This document shows, piece by piece, positions 9,295-18,407 of a stretch of 64,000 nt of DNA. The stretch covers positions 1 to 64,000 of the forward strand of contig NZ_AJLR01000152.1 in the NCBI RefSeq assembly GCF_000307855.1, given 5' to 3'. Source of the stretch: Schinkia azotoformans LMG 9581 (lineage in GTDB: Bacteria; Bacillota; Bacilli; Bacillales; Bacillaceae_J). The notes under the pieces are model-generated. The model had not been told where the DNA came from, did no database searches, and worked only from the letters and a program-made list of their open reading frames with translations. The translations under genes and the position numbers were made by a program. The first letter of the stretch is position 1; each line of letters starts with the position of its first letter.

Positions 9295-10572
9295 CTATTG
9301 AATAAGATTCCTTTTCCTATCAAAATAAAAAAGTAAAAGGAAGATTACTACCCCTCCCGATAACAACCACATGAAGAAAGAAGCATTGATAAGGTTCCAT
9401 ATAAGTATTAATAAAATACTTATAACTACTCGCGTATCTCTATCTCTTGTAAAACTATCTAATATCTTAAAAATAACAGATAAAACTATAGGATATATTA
9501 AAATGCCTATTGTTTTAAAATTCGCATATGCATCCCCAAACATCCCATTATTAGCATTTGTTGTACTATTTCCTCCAAATAAGTCTCCTATAATAAAAGA
9601 TGAACCTATAGCGTACGGAGAACTAGCAATATGTCTTAGGATACTTTCCCTAAGTAATAATGCCTCATTATTAGAGAAAAAAGTAAAATAGTTATAATTA
9701 ATTTCAGCAGGAACAGAAAAAACTCTATGATACATAGCTACCAATGATATAGATCCTCCAACCATATACATAATGATCGCTATTAAGCCATACATAATTA
9801 CTAATAAAGATAAGACCCCAGTATATCTATTTAATCTATATCCTTTTTTATATATAAAAAAAATACACGCGATAAGAAAGTAAACGATAAGCCAAGATTT
9901 CAATCCATTGATTGAAAAAAGCATGACACCTCCGCTAAATGTAATTATTGCTCTTCCAACCTTTTTATATAGCAAAAATATTGTAAAACAATATGGTAAA
10001 AACACATTTCCCAACCATAACATCGCATAACGAAGGAAAGATGGTATCTGTACTTCCCTTAAAGCTAACCGATAATCATATACATTTGAAAAAGATATAA
10101 GTATTCTAAAATCGCCATAAAATCCCCATAAAAAAATAGTCATTATTATCGAACCAACAAATAATATATTTGTATAACGAAAATTATTATACCAATCTTT
10201 GCTTTTTTTATTTTCATTATATATTTTTAGATTTTGGATGAGTGCAAATGAACAAATCATAACACCCCAGTATAATGTCATTAAAAAAAATGCTTCATTA
10301 TTCATTTCCTTTAAGCCGTATAAAGAAATTGTTGGTATCGCGGAAAAAATAAACAAACTTTTTAAAACAAAGGACATAATATTATCCTTTAAAAAATACA
10401 GAATAGATATAAGAAGCAACAAAAAAACTATCCAATTTATAATATATCTATAAATATTGAATACTAATATACTATTCATGTAATCAAATATATCTGTGGT
10501 AATAAAGATATAAATGAAATCATATATAACCTTAAAAAATACAAATAATACAAATTCATTTATTTTTTTCAT
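9295..10572 (-). CDS. wzy: Wzy-like oligosaccharide repeat-unit polymerase
   Basis: Integral membrane protein of 425 aa with about ten to twelve hydrophobic segments and a large extracytoplasmic loop near residues 285-345. The NNGMFGDAYANF motif near residue 340 is typical of the O-antigen polymerase family, which joins flipped lipid-linked repeat units outside the membrane. It lies between glf and the Wzx flippase gene, the usual place for Wzy. Codon use is very A+T-rich, as is common for wzy genes. Family assignment rests on topology, motif and context, as these proteins diverge strongly. Confidence 0.8.
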   Translation of the reverse strand: MKKINEFVLFVFFKVIYDFIYIFITTDIFDYMNSILVFNIYRYIINWIVFLLLLISILYFLKDNIMSFVLKSLFIFSAIPTISLYGLKEMNNEAFFLMTLYWGVMICSFALIQNLKIYNENKKSKDWYNNFRYTNILFVGSIIMTIFLWGFYGDFRILISFSNVYDYRLALREVQIPSFLRYAMLWLGNVFLPYCFTIFLLYKKVGRAIITFSGGVMLFSINGLKSWLIVYFLIACIFFIYKKGYRLNRYTGVLSLLVIMYGLIAIIMYMVGGSISLVAMYHRVFSVPAEINYNYFTFFSNNEALLLRESILRHIASSPYAIGSSFIIGDLFGGNSTTNANNGMFGDAYANFKTIGILIYPIVLSVIFKILDSFTRDRDTRVVISILLILIWNLINASFFMWLLSGGVVIFLLLFYFDRKRNLIQ

Positions 10573-10698
10573 TTTATTATCATCACCACAATGCTCCTTC
10601 CTTGTAGGAATATTTTTTACTCTGTCATAAACTCCTTAGCAAGAAGAGGTCTTTTTTTAAGAGTAAAAATCTGAAAAAACACTTTTTAGAAATTTATT

Positions 10699-11913
10699 TT
10701 ACCTAGTTGAGAAACTAGAAAAAGTTCCGATTATATACATTAACAGAAGCCTAATTATATTTGATATTATTGCAGCCAAGCAAAAACCATATAAACCACC
10801 CATTTTAATTCCAAGGACCCCTAATCCAAGGTAAGCTGCACCATAAATAATTTGAATGACTAACTGCCATGAAGTTTTACAAAAAGATAACAATGCTGGT
10901 TGTGTAATATTACCAGTAACATTAATAATAGCAGCCAAGTTAGCTATTATTATGTAAGGCTTTGCTTCTTCGATTAGACTAGGATATAACAAGCCTGTAA
11001 CCCATTCAGAAGTATAGATACTAATAATAAAGAAAAAAACAGAGAGAATTATCACTAAGATATTAACTTGCCAAAAGAACTTTTTTGTCATAGAAAATTT
11101 TTTTTGTGAGTAATGCGCTAGTAAAACACCGGATATTGGTATTATTGCCATACCCAAACTTTTCCCAAAAAAAGAAGCAACTGTGTATGTTGCCACCGCC
11201 TCGCCACCTAAGAAAGGAAATAATAATAAACGATCTAGATATAGTATTAGGTTCCCTATTAATGTTGTTACAATTAGTATTAAGTATTTATTAACAGTAC
11301 TCTTATAATTAACCGTACGTGAAAGGGGCTCTTTATAAAATGAAGTTGTAAAGTATAAATAAATACATCCAAATAATTCCCCAATTAAAAATGCTATTGG
11401 CCAATACTTTGTAATTGAAGTAAGAAGTGCCCCAAGAATGTAACCAATGCTAATAATCAAACTAAAGATCATGTTGTTGAAAAATTCCAGTTTAACCCTA
11501 TAAAAAACCATATAATAAGTTCTTAATATTGCCAATATAACCAAAACTACAAGTAATACAATTGTTAGATTACTAAAGTTATCAAAGAAGAAAAAACCTA
11601 TACAAATAGTTATTAATAAACTAAACAAAACAGCGATTAATAATAATAAATTAAAATCACCTTTGATGCTTTTCTTTTCGTATTCAACATTTTGGATTAA
11701 CCTTACGTTATTAAGGGAGGTCGCCAAAGAAACTACTATTATATTAATTCCACCCATTACTGTTAGTATTATTCCATACTCTGTGGGGGAATTTATTAAA
11801 GCTAGATATGGATAAACTACAAATTGTAATGCAAACGTCATTAAGAACGTTGCAACTATTGAAGTCCCAAAGTCTTTGATTAATTTTTTTATTTTTCTAA
11901 AGCTAAAATTCAT
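10699..11913 (-). CDS. wzx: Wzx-type polysaccharide flippase
   Basis: MATE-like/MOP-superfamily membrane protein of about 404 aa with around twelve transmembrane segments, consistent with translocation of undecaprenyl-linked repeat units. I choose ATG 11913, which follows an ATGAGGA ribosome site and gives the usual short basic N-terminus (FRKIKKLIKDFG). The longer frame from 11961 would sit inside the upstream glycosyltransferase gene. The end of the preceding GT4 gene lies ten bases upstream. The C-terminus is membrane-embedded. Confidence 0.82.
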   Translation of the reverse strand: MNFSFRKIKKLIKDFGTSIVATFLMTFALQFVVYPYLALINSPTEYGIILTVMGGINIIVVSLATSLNNVRLIQNVEYEKKSIKGDFNLLLLIAVLFSLLITICIGFFFFDNFSNLTIVLLVVLVILAILRTYYMVFYRVKLEFFNNMIFSLIISIGYILGALLTSITKYWPIAFLIGELFGCIYLYFTTSFYKEPLSRTVNYKSTVNKYLILIVTTLIGNLILYLDRLLLFPFLGGEAVATYTVASFFGKSLGMAIIPISGVLLAHYSQKKFSMTKKFFWQVNILVIILSVFFFIISIYTSEWVTGLLYPSLIEEAKPYIIIANLAAIINVTGNITQPALLSFCKTSWQLVIQIIYGAAYLGLGVLGIKMGGLYGFCLAAIISNIIRLLLMYIIGTFSSFSTR

Positions 11914-11923
11914 CAAATATTCC

Positions 11924-13111
11924 TCATATCTTTTCAGTGTTTCTAATTTTAATACTATCATCCATTATTGATTGTGCTATGCGTTCATTATCAAAAAATG
12001 GTACTCCATATTCTAGAGTACGAGCCCTTAATTTCTCTAGAAATTCTGGTATAGTGATTACATTTTCTAACATCTGTGTCCAGGCCCAAACATCATCTGT
12101 AAACATATGAATTGCATTCCCGTTAACATCAATTTGTTCTGCTCCCATTGTATACCTACATATTAATGGTAACCCGCACGAAACTGCGTTTCTCCATATT
12201 ATTGACTGCGTACCCGGAAATACACCTAAGTCTGCGGAAAGGAAAATGTCTGTTGTTTCTTCTGAACTAAGCCATCCAATAAATTTAACTCTCTTATCTG
12301 AACCAATGATTTCATTTACTTCCTTTTCATACGCTTCATCTTGAAATTTCCCAAAAACCAAGACTTTTAAATTAGAATTATCTATATTTTTAACTGCAGA
12401 TAGAAGTTTATCTATATTTTTTCTTCGATCAAACCTACCGCCACTCACTAAAAGGAAATCATTCTCCATTATTTTATATTTCTCGCGCACTTTTTTCTTA
12501 ATTTCAATCTTATTTTCAATTTTCCTAGATGTCACATCTCCACCCATAGGCAGAAAAGTAAGTTTTGAAGAAGGAATATTATACATTGTTTCTGCAAATG
12601 ACTTTGTTGCAGATGAAGTATAATAAACCTTATCTATATATGAAATATTAGATTGAATAACAAACTTCCAAATACCTTTATGAATTAAGAATTCATTGAC
12701 AAGTTTATATCTTAGAATTGAATTAAACTGATCGGCATGTGTGTCTGCGAAGATAATACACTTTGGATTACTCTCCTTGATCTTTTTAACAATTGACAAA
12801 GAAAGAAAATTTAAACCATGAATAAAAATCAGGTCTGCATTTTCTTGTACAACACTGTTGTATAAGTTGGAATGTATTGAAAAACGTGCATTTAAAAATT
12901 GCTTATCTGGTTTTAGTCTAATTATTTTTACCCCATTAATATTATAAACTTCACCTGAAGTGTAGATTTTTTCTTTTTCTAATGAATTCTCCGTAGAGGC
13001 AATTACTGTAACCTTATGGCCAAGTCTATAATGTGCTTCGGGTAATAGGTTTTCTTGATAGGCCCACCCATCAGTATAAGAATTCCCTATCACAACATGT
13101 ACGATTTTCAT
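11924..13111 (-). CDS. Glycosyltransferase family 4 protein
   Basis: GT-B fold glycosyltransferase of 395 aa. The N-terminal half begins MKIVHVVIGNSYTDGWAYQ, and the C-terminal nucleotide-sugar half has a LLVSGGRFDRRKNIDKLL motif, FIGWLSSEE and a SADLGVFPG acidic segment in place of the classical E-x7-E. It presumably adds one sugar to the lipid-linked repeat unit on the cytoplasmic face. ATG 13111 follows an AGGAGT site. Donor and acceptor cannot be predicted. Confidence 0.85.
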   Translation of the reverse strand: MKIVHVVIGNSYTDGWAYQENLLPEAHYRLGHKVTVIASTENSLEKEKIYTSGEVYNINGVKIIRLKPDKQFLNARFSIHSNLYNSVVQENADLIFIHGLNFLSLSIVKKIKESNPKCIIFADTHADQFNSILRYKLVNEFLIHKGIWKFVIQSNISYIDKVYYTSSATKSFAETMYNIPSSKLTFLPMGGDVTSRKIENKIEIKKKVREKYKIMENDFLLVSGGRFDRRKNIDKLLSAVKNIDNSNLKVLVFGKFQDEAYEKEVNEIIGSDKRVKFIGWLSSEETTDIFLSADLGVFPGTQSIIWRNAVSCGLPLICRYTMGAEQIDVNGNAIHMFTDDVWAWTQMLENVITIPEFLEKLRARTLEYGVPFFDNERIAQSIMDDSIKIRNTEKI

Positions 13112-13186
13112 TTTTTACTCCTTCGTTCTTCGAAAAATTTAAAACCTTCAGTACCTATAAAAAATATTAATATGTTCCTTATTAAT

Positions 13187-14410
13187 TTATCTGTTCTCTT
13201 CTAATAACTTATTAATTAAATTCACAATCTCTAAATAAGATTTCGGCCTATCGAATTGTTCTTCTGCTACTTTTCTAGCGTTTCTTCCATACTCTTCACA
13301 CAACGCCTTATTGTTATATAAATTTTCTATTGCATCCGCTAAGATGTTTACATCTTCAGCTTCTATGTTTACACCAAATCCATCATTTTCAACTTTACTT
13401 TTAAATTCTGGACTACTACAAGTATTGATCATTGGCTTACCTGAAGCTAAATAATCTCCTATCTTGGTAACTATGCTCTGTGGTGCCTTTTTTACAAATG
13501 AGTTTACTACTATATCTGATTTAGATAAATAAGCTGCCATTTTTTGATAAGGTAGATAACCTACAAACTCTACATTACAGTTTATGCTCTTTGACAGCTG
13601 TTCTAGGTCTTCTTTAAGGGGTCCGCCTCCCATTAACATTACTTTGATATTACTATATCCTCTTCTTTTTAATTCCTCAGATGCTAAAATCATAGTTTTT
13701 ATATCATAGCTTGTGCCTATATTTCCGGCATATGAAACCCAAAATTCATTATCTGATTTGTCTATTTCAGATAAATATTTCTTAACACCAGCGTCAAATT
13801 CACTAATCTCATTTCCAACATAAACTGTGATATTAGGAATTTTACGATTAGTATCTTTGAACGGACGATCACGATATTCATCAGAAGTACCTACAACAGC
13901 ATCACACATTTTATACACTTTCTTCGCATCCAACTTAAAAGGATAAAAAAACAGGTCATTAATGATAGGAATATCAATAACCATTTTCATGGCCTCTGGC
14001 CACAAATCCTCAACGTCTATAACAAAAGGTATATTGTGTTTTTTTGAATATTCTGCGGCAGTTACTGCAATGTGATTATCCGGAATAATACAATAGATAA
14101 GATCATACTTCTTTTCTTTATATAAGTAATCTTTTAGATTTTGAGCGAACTTTCGATGACTTAAAATTCTTTTATAATCAACATTTTTATGGTAACCTAG
14201 TTCATCAATCAGAACTATATTATATTTCGTATCTAGTCTATTGACCCTCTCAATATCTCTTTTTTTCTTTTCCCAATGTTGGAATGTGCTCGTAATCAAA
14301 TCAACTTCGTAGCCATTGTTTGACAAAAAGTTTGATAAAAACTCAAATCTTGAATAACCTTTTTCTCCAGGTAATGCAACAAATGCTGTAATTATTGCTA
14401 TTTTTTTCAA
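13187..14410 (-). CDS. Glycosyltransferase family 4 protein, WbuB-like
   Basis: GT-B glycosyltransferase of 407 aa with a C-terminal WVSYAGNIGTSYDIKTM motif, FVGYLPYQKMAAYLSKSD and a GDYLASGKPMI active-site loop, as in WbuB/WcaI-type GT4 enzymes. Translation probably starts at TTG 14410, seven bases after AAAGGAGAG. It is the first glycosyltransferase after the initiating transferase and GNAT genes, so it is a reasonable candidate for the second sugar of the repeat unit. Confidence 0.86.
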   Translation of the reverse strand: MKKIAIITAFVALPGEKGYSRFEFLSNFLSNNGYEVDLITSTFQHWEKKKRDIERVNRLDTKYNIVLIDELGYHKNVDYKRILSHRKFAQNLKDYLYKEKKYDLIYCIIPDNHIAVTAAEYSKKHNIPFVIDVEDLWPEAMKMVIDIPIINDLFFYPFKLDAKKVYKMCDAVVGTSDEYRDRPFKDTNRKIPNITVYVGNEISEFDAGVKKYLSEIDKSDNEFWVSYAGNIGTSYDIKTMILASEELKRRGYSNIKVMLMGGGPLKEDLEQLSKSINCNVEFVGYLPYQKMAAYLSKSDIVVNSFVKKAPQSIVTKIGDYLASGKPMINTCSSPEFKSKVENDGFGVNIEAEDVNILADAIENLYNNKALCEEYGRNARKVAEEQFDRPKSYLEIVNLINKLLEENR

Positions 14411-14436
14411 TTATAACTCTCCTTTAACATTGGAAT

Positions 14437-15162
14437 TTAATTATTCCACAAATGAAAGACTTGATGGGATTCTATTTGTTTACAACCAACTTTATGGTAA
14501 AAGTTAATTGCTACAATGTTCCTTACTTGTGTTCCAACTTTAATCTCACTACATCCTTGTTGATGTGCAACATATTCTACCGCTTTAAATAAACTAGTTC
14601 CTACTCCACCTTTAGACTTCTTTTGAGAGACAGCAATAAGCTCAATTACAAACTGATTATCGGAATATGAAAAGAGTACAAAACCATTTATATTACCATT
14701 TTCATCATTAGATACAGCATGATATTTATCTTGCCTTTTAAAAGAATTAATAATCCATTGTCGATAGACTTGATCTCCGCCTCTTCTGGCCAATTCAGCA
14801 TCCTCCGTAAACTTTGAGAACTTAAAGTCTGCTATTTCGAGAATTTTTTCATTTCTTTCTAGTGAATAATGAATTGTTACGTTTTTTGGCAGTTCATTTA
14901 TCCCAAAAACTCTTTTTTCAAATTGTATATTCACATCTGCCAAGAAAGCTGATGTATCTTTTCCAATCAACTGTGCATTAAAAGGTTCAGAATTTTGATT
15001 GACAATTGATATAAACTGATAATCTTTAAACCTAGTTTTTAATTCATCCCATTCATTTAATGAAAGAGGCCTATGCAGTATAGCTTTAGCACTAGCTACA
15101 CCAAAATAGTCAGTATCCCACTTTAATTCATTAAATGTCACTGCTTTCTCAAGATTATTCAC
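14437..15162 (-). CDS. GNAT sugar-nucleotide N-acetyltransferase, WecD-like
   Basis: The product (about 241 aa) has an N-terminal KWDTDYFG motif like the LEWDSxFFG motif of WecD-type dTDP-4-amino-sugar acetyltransferases, and a C-terminal GNAT fold with the acetyl-CoA loop QKKSKGGVGTSLF near residue 180. It would acetylate the 4-amino sugar made by the aminotransferase two genes upstream. GTG 15162 is preferred because it follows GAGGGG at good spacing; the alternative GTG 15177 overlaps the preceding stop. In B. subtilis this step of the EpsC/EpsN pathway is done by a left-handed beta-helix enzyme (EpsM), so a GNAT here would be a non-homologous substitute. Confidence 0.75.
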   Translation of the reverse strand: MNNLEKAVTFNELKWDTDYFGVASAKAILHRPLSLNEWDELKTRFKDYQFISIVNQNSEPFNAQLIGKDTSAFLADVNIQFEKRVFGINELPKNVTIHYSLERNEKILEIADFKFSKFTEDAELARRGGDQVYRQWIINSFKRQDKYHAVSNDENGNINGFVLFSYSDNQFVIELIAVSQKKSKGGVGTSLFKAVEYVAHQQGCSEIKVGTQVRNIVAINFYHKVGCKQIESHQVFHLWNN

Positions 15163-15173
15163 AGAAATGCCCC

Positions 15174-15803
15174 TCACATTCCTATACCTGTATTTTTATT
15201 TGAATTGGTACTCTTTTCTTTAACATATACATCTTCGCGCTTCAATACTGATATGGCTGTCTTGAAAAATATTTTAACATCGAGCCACCAGGAAAGATGA
15301 TCGATATAGTAAATATCATTTTGGATCCTTTCTTTCCAAGGCACAGTATTTCTAAAGTAAGCTTGATTATAACCCGTAACACCAGGTCTAATTTCAAGTT
15401 TTCTTCCCTCATTATCCTCATATAATTCATGATGTTCTGGCAAGTCTGGTCTAGGGCCAATAATACTCATATCACCCTTAATAATATTTAACAGCTGTGG
15501 TGTTTCATCAAGGCTTGTTTTACGTATAAACTTTCCGATCTTTGTTAACCTAGGATCATCTTCTGCATTAAAAGTTGACCCATCTTCATTCCTAAGATCA
15601 GGAGCATTCATTTTCATAGAACGAAACTTATACATTTTAAATACTTTTCCATTCTTACCAAGACGGGGTGCATTATAAAAAATTGATCCTTTGTCTTGAA
15701 AGTAAATAATTGGCCCTATAATCACTAGAATAATAAACCAAAATGGTAGGGCTACTAAAGATAGGATTAAATCAAATACTCTTTTAAAAAAAATCTTATA
15801 CAT
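15174..15803 (-). CDS. Initiating undecaprenyl-phosphate sugar transferase, EpsL/PglC-like
   Basis: Short-form bacterial sugar transferase of 209 aa: one N-terminal hydrophobic segment (residues ~10-30) followed by the catalytic domain with KMYKFRSM, RKTSLDETPQLLNIIKGDMS and GPRPDLPEH motifs and a C-terminal PGVTGYNQA. It transfers a sugar-1-phosphate to undecaprenyl phosphate and starts the repeat unit. Start ATG 15803 follows AAGGTGG. Aminotransferase upstream and acetyltransferase downstream mirror the PglC/PglE/PglD and EpsL/EpsN/EpsM sets, suggesting UDP-diacetylbacillosamine as donor. Confidence 0.9.
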   Translation of the reverse strand: MYKIFFKRVFDLILSLVALPFWFIILVIIGPIIYFQDKGSIFYNAPRLGKNGKVFKMYKFRSMKMNAPDLRNEDGSTFNAEDDPRLTKIGKFIRKTSLDETPQLLNIIKGDMSIIGPRPDLPEHHELYEDNEGRKLEIRPGVTGYNQAYFRNTVPWKERIQNDIYYIDHLSWWLDVKIFFKTAISVLKREDVYVKEKSTNSNKNTGIGM

Positions 15804-15807
15804 CTTG

Positions 15808-17034
15808 TCACCCACCTTGAACTTCATTTAATACTTTTTTCAAACTCTGAACCACGTAGTTTACATCCTCATCACTCAACAGTGTATGAAGAGGAAGCGT
15901 AATTTCATTAGTATACTGTTTATGAGCATTTGGATAATCTTTAATATCAAACCCTAAATTCATATAAGCCGTAAACATAGGTAATGGCTTATAATGGACA
16001 TTACAAGCAACACCCGCTTCAGCCATTTTAATAATAATTTCATTTCTTTTTTCTTCAGTGATTTCTGGTACTCTCGCTAAGTAAAGATGACCTGACGATG
16101 AGAAGTCCTCACCGTAATGCTGAAGGCTTTGAATACCTAATGGCAAGAGTACTTCATCATACATCTCAATAATCTCTCTACGTCTTTCCAACAATCCTTC
16201 ATATCTATTTAACTGTATTAAACCAATACTAGCCATAATATCCGTCATATTACATTTATAGGCTGGATAAACAATATCATATTCCCATGCACCTTTTTGA
16301 GTTTTGGCAAGTGCATCTTTTGATTGACCATGAAGGCTATAAAGCATGAACTGCTTATAAAGCCATTCATCATCTAAACCATGATCATTACGCCATACAA
16401 CCGCTCCACCTTCAGCCGTTGTAAAATTCTTTACAGCATGGAAAGAAAAGCAAGTAAAATCAGCAACTTGCCCACATTTCATTCCCTTTCTCTCTGCTCC
16501 AAAAGCATGTGCAGCATCCGTCATAACAATTACTCTATTAAACAACCACTGCAGTTCATTGCTAGGCTTAAATAGATCTTTCTTACTTTCTACTATTTCA
16601 AAGATAGTATCGTAGTCACACATCTTCCCTGCTATATCTACAGGAATTATCGCCTTAGTCTTTTCTGTTATTGCATCAGCTAGTTTAACGTAATCCATTT
16701 CAAAAGAGTCTGGTGCTGTGTCTACTAATACTATTTTAGCTCCAACATGCTCGATAACTGATGCAGATGCAGTATAGGTATAGGCTGAAGTGATGACCTC
16801 ATCTCCTGGTCCTATTCCCAAAATACGGAGAGTAAGCTCCATAGCTGCAGTTGCTGAATTTAGACAAACAGCTTTGTTTGTACCCACATATTCAGCTATT
16901 CTTTTTTCAAGTTCCTTAGTTCTAGGTCCAGTTGTAATCCAACCTGACTTCATTGCTTTTATGACTTCTTCAATCTCCGCATCTGTAATATCCGGCGGAG
17001 AGAATGGAATGTTTCTTAATTCAGTATCAATCAT
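15808..17034 (-). CDS. DegT/DnrJ/EryC1 aminotransferase, EpsN/PglE-like
   Basis: PLP aminotransferase of 408 aa with VIVMTDAAHAFGAERKG (PLP-binding Asp) and FSFHAVKNFTTAEGG carrying the Schiff-base lysine near residue 203. It is predicted to aminate a UDP-4-keto-6-deoxy-HexNAc made by the EpsC-like dehydratase encoded at 21405-23231. Length and an insertion before the PLP aspartate match the PglE/EpsN group often paired with a short sugar transferase. ATG 17034 has a GAGG site. It is the first gene after a long non-coding stretch. Confidence 0.87.
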   Translation of the reverse strand: MIDTELRNIPFSPPDITDAEIEEVIKAMKSGWITTGPRTKELEKRIAEYVGTNKAVCLNSATAAMELTLRILGIGPGDEVITSAYTYTASASVIEHVGAKIVLVDTAPDSFEMDYVKLADAITEKTKAIIPVDIAGKMCDYDTIFEIVESKKDLFKPSNELQWLFNRVIVMTDAAHAFGAERKGMKCGQVADFTCFSFHAVKNFTTAEGGAVVWRNDHGLDDEWLYKQFMLYSLHGQSKDALAKTQKGAWEYDIVYPAYKCNMTDIMASIGLIQLNRYEGLLERRREIIEMYDEVLLPLGIQSLQHYGEDFSSSGHLYLARVPEITEEKRNEIIIKMAEAGVACNVHYKPLPMFTAYMNLGFDIKDYPNAHKQYTNEITLPLHTLLSDEDVNYVVQSLKKVLNEVQGG

Positions 17035-17362
17035 TTTATTTTCCTCACTTTATTCAAGTTTTAGGTTAGAGCACTTATTTATTTAGTTTGTTAGGACTTA
17101 ATTGGAACTTATGAATCTCCCTTTCCAACCAACTACTAACATACTAAATTATCCATATCTGATACTCACCTCGTAATATCTATTCAATCTACCTAACAAA
17201 TACGAAATAGATATTCACTGTTTTAGGTACCTTAACCAAGTTTCTTCCTAATTATATAAACCATTCAATCAATCTATAATTCTCACTAAAAACTCCCTAA
17301 ACCCTTATCCCACAAGGTTTCTAGCACTTAATCTAACTACGATACTCAGTTCCTTAAGTACA
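17035..17362. other. Non-coding A+T-rich gap
   Basis: No ORF with coding character is visible on either strand. Sequence drift is high and there are a few echoes of the repeat downstream (for example a TTTCTAGCACTTA block near 17320), so this may be an older, more diverged copy. As the operon appears to be read through this gap, it may be an untranslated spacer. Confidence 0.4.
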
Positions 17363-17803
17363 TTCAATCCACCTTCAAAATATTCTTACTACAAAAGCCC
17401 ACCAAATCAACGTTTCTAGCACCCATATTTCCCTAAATAGCCTTTTTATCTATTCCATAGTGCTCCCAAGACAAGTATATGTGATAGACGAAATCTATAT
17501 ATTGTATATTTTATTGGTTTTCCACTAATATTTACACGACATATAATGATCATCTATTAACCATTCTGACTTCCTTGGATTCAATCCGTTTTCGGAAATT
17601 CCTACTTAAAAAGCCTGCTAAATCAACGTTTTCACAAACCAAATATTTACAAAAGGCATTTTTTATCTATTTTATCTACACCATAGTGACCCCAAGACCA
17701 TTATGCGGAATAGATATAATCCCCATATTGTATATTTTATTGATTTATCACTAAAAACCACACAACATATAGTAATCATCTATTCACCATTCTGCCTTCC
17801 ACA
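17363..17803. repeat. Diverged tandem direct repeat, two copies of about 215 bp
   Basis: Two adjacent segments (about 17363-17575 and 17580-17803) align along their length. Both contain, in order, TTCAATCC, AAATCAACGTTT, TTTTTATCTATT, CATAGTG-CCCAAGAC, an ATAGA block, ATATTGTATATTTTATTG, CACTAA, CGACATAT/CAACATAT and CATCTATT-ACCATTCTG. Identity is high in blocks but broken by substitutions and small indels. No ORF spans either copy. This could be a decaying duplicated regulatory region or the remains of a lost gene. Confidence 0.65.
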
Positions 17804-17895
17804 TTACCGTTCAATCACACATTAAAGGAGTTAGCACTCAGCCGCTTATAAAGATCTTCCCATTAGATCAAACAACTTAAACTAAACATTAATTT

Positions 17896-18266
17896 TCATA
17901 AATACGGAACCTCTCCGTCATCACCATCGTTACTATCCTCTGCACTAACAGAATGAACACTACATTCAACCTTGCCATTAACATATGAGATTTCTCCGTC
18001 AACTGGGCAAATCTTATTGCCAAAAGCAAGTAAAAACTCCTTAAATGCAGTACTCGTATGCACTTTACTTTCAACAATCAAGTGTACACGATAATTCCCT
18101 CCAAGCTCCAAGCGATTAACCTCACAAGCTTCCTTTTGTGCATGTTCCGTTACACCCATAACAGATAACATAGCTATCTACATTAATATCCCTACTATTA
18201 CAATCACCGCTAGTAATTCAATAAGAGTAAACCCTTTGCTGTAATATGTTTGATAATCTCCTTCAT
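17896..18266 (-). pseudogene. Type IV prepilin-like protein, broken
   Basis: A continuous frame on the minus strand carries the class III signal motif KGFTLIELLAVIVIVGIL (18237 down to 18184), followed by an in-frame TAG at 18178-18180, then a pilin-like body ending EVPYL. The ATG with leader codons (MKEIIKHIT, at 18266) is in a different frame, so there is a frameshift before the GFTLIE motif as well. The body contains two cysteines (KICPVDG and VECSVHS) and an acidic tail, like secreted pseudopilin proteins of Bacillaceae. Two lesions make it non-functional unless recoded. It sits inside the polysaccharide operon between galU and the aminotransferase gene. Confidence 0.8.
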
Positions 18267-18346
18267 TATCCGTATCACACTACTCCTTGGTTTCCCATTG
18301 GAAATGCAAATTCGTATTCTAACTGGCTTCCACACTAACCCCATTA

Positions 18347-18381
18347 CCGTATAAAAAACAAAACAAGCCCCGCAAGGGGCT
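18347..18381 (-). terminator. Intrinsic terminator after galU
   Basis: A 6-bp GC stem (AGCCCC/GGGGCT with a GCAA loop, 18366-18381) is followed on the minus strand by a T-rich run, the complement of 18347-18365. It sits about 30 bases after the galU stop and would end or attenuate transcription inside the operon. Confidence 0.75.
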
Positions 18382-18407
18382 CTCCCTACCAACTAACCAC
18401 TAACCAA

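Noticed and set aside
17363-17803. Possible CRISPR array or clustered repeats
   Set aside because: Only two long, diverged copies with no regular spacer; not a CRISPR pattern.
17896-18171. 91-codon minus-strand ORF as an independent gene
   Set aside because: It is the body of the broken prepilin gene; the GFTLIE motif lies in the same frame just beyond a TAG.
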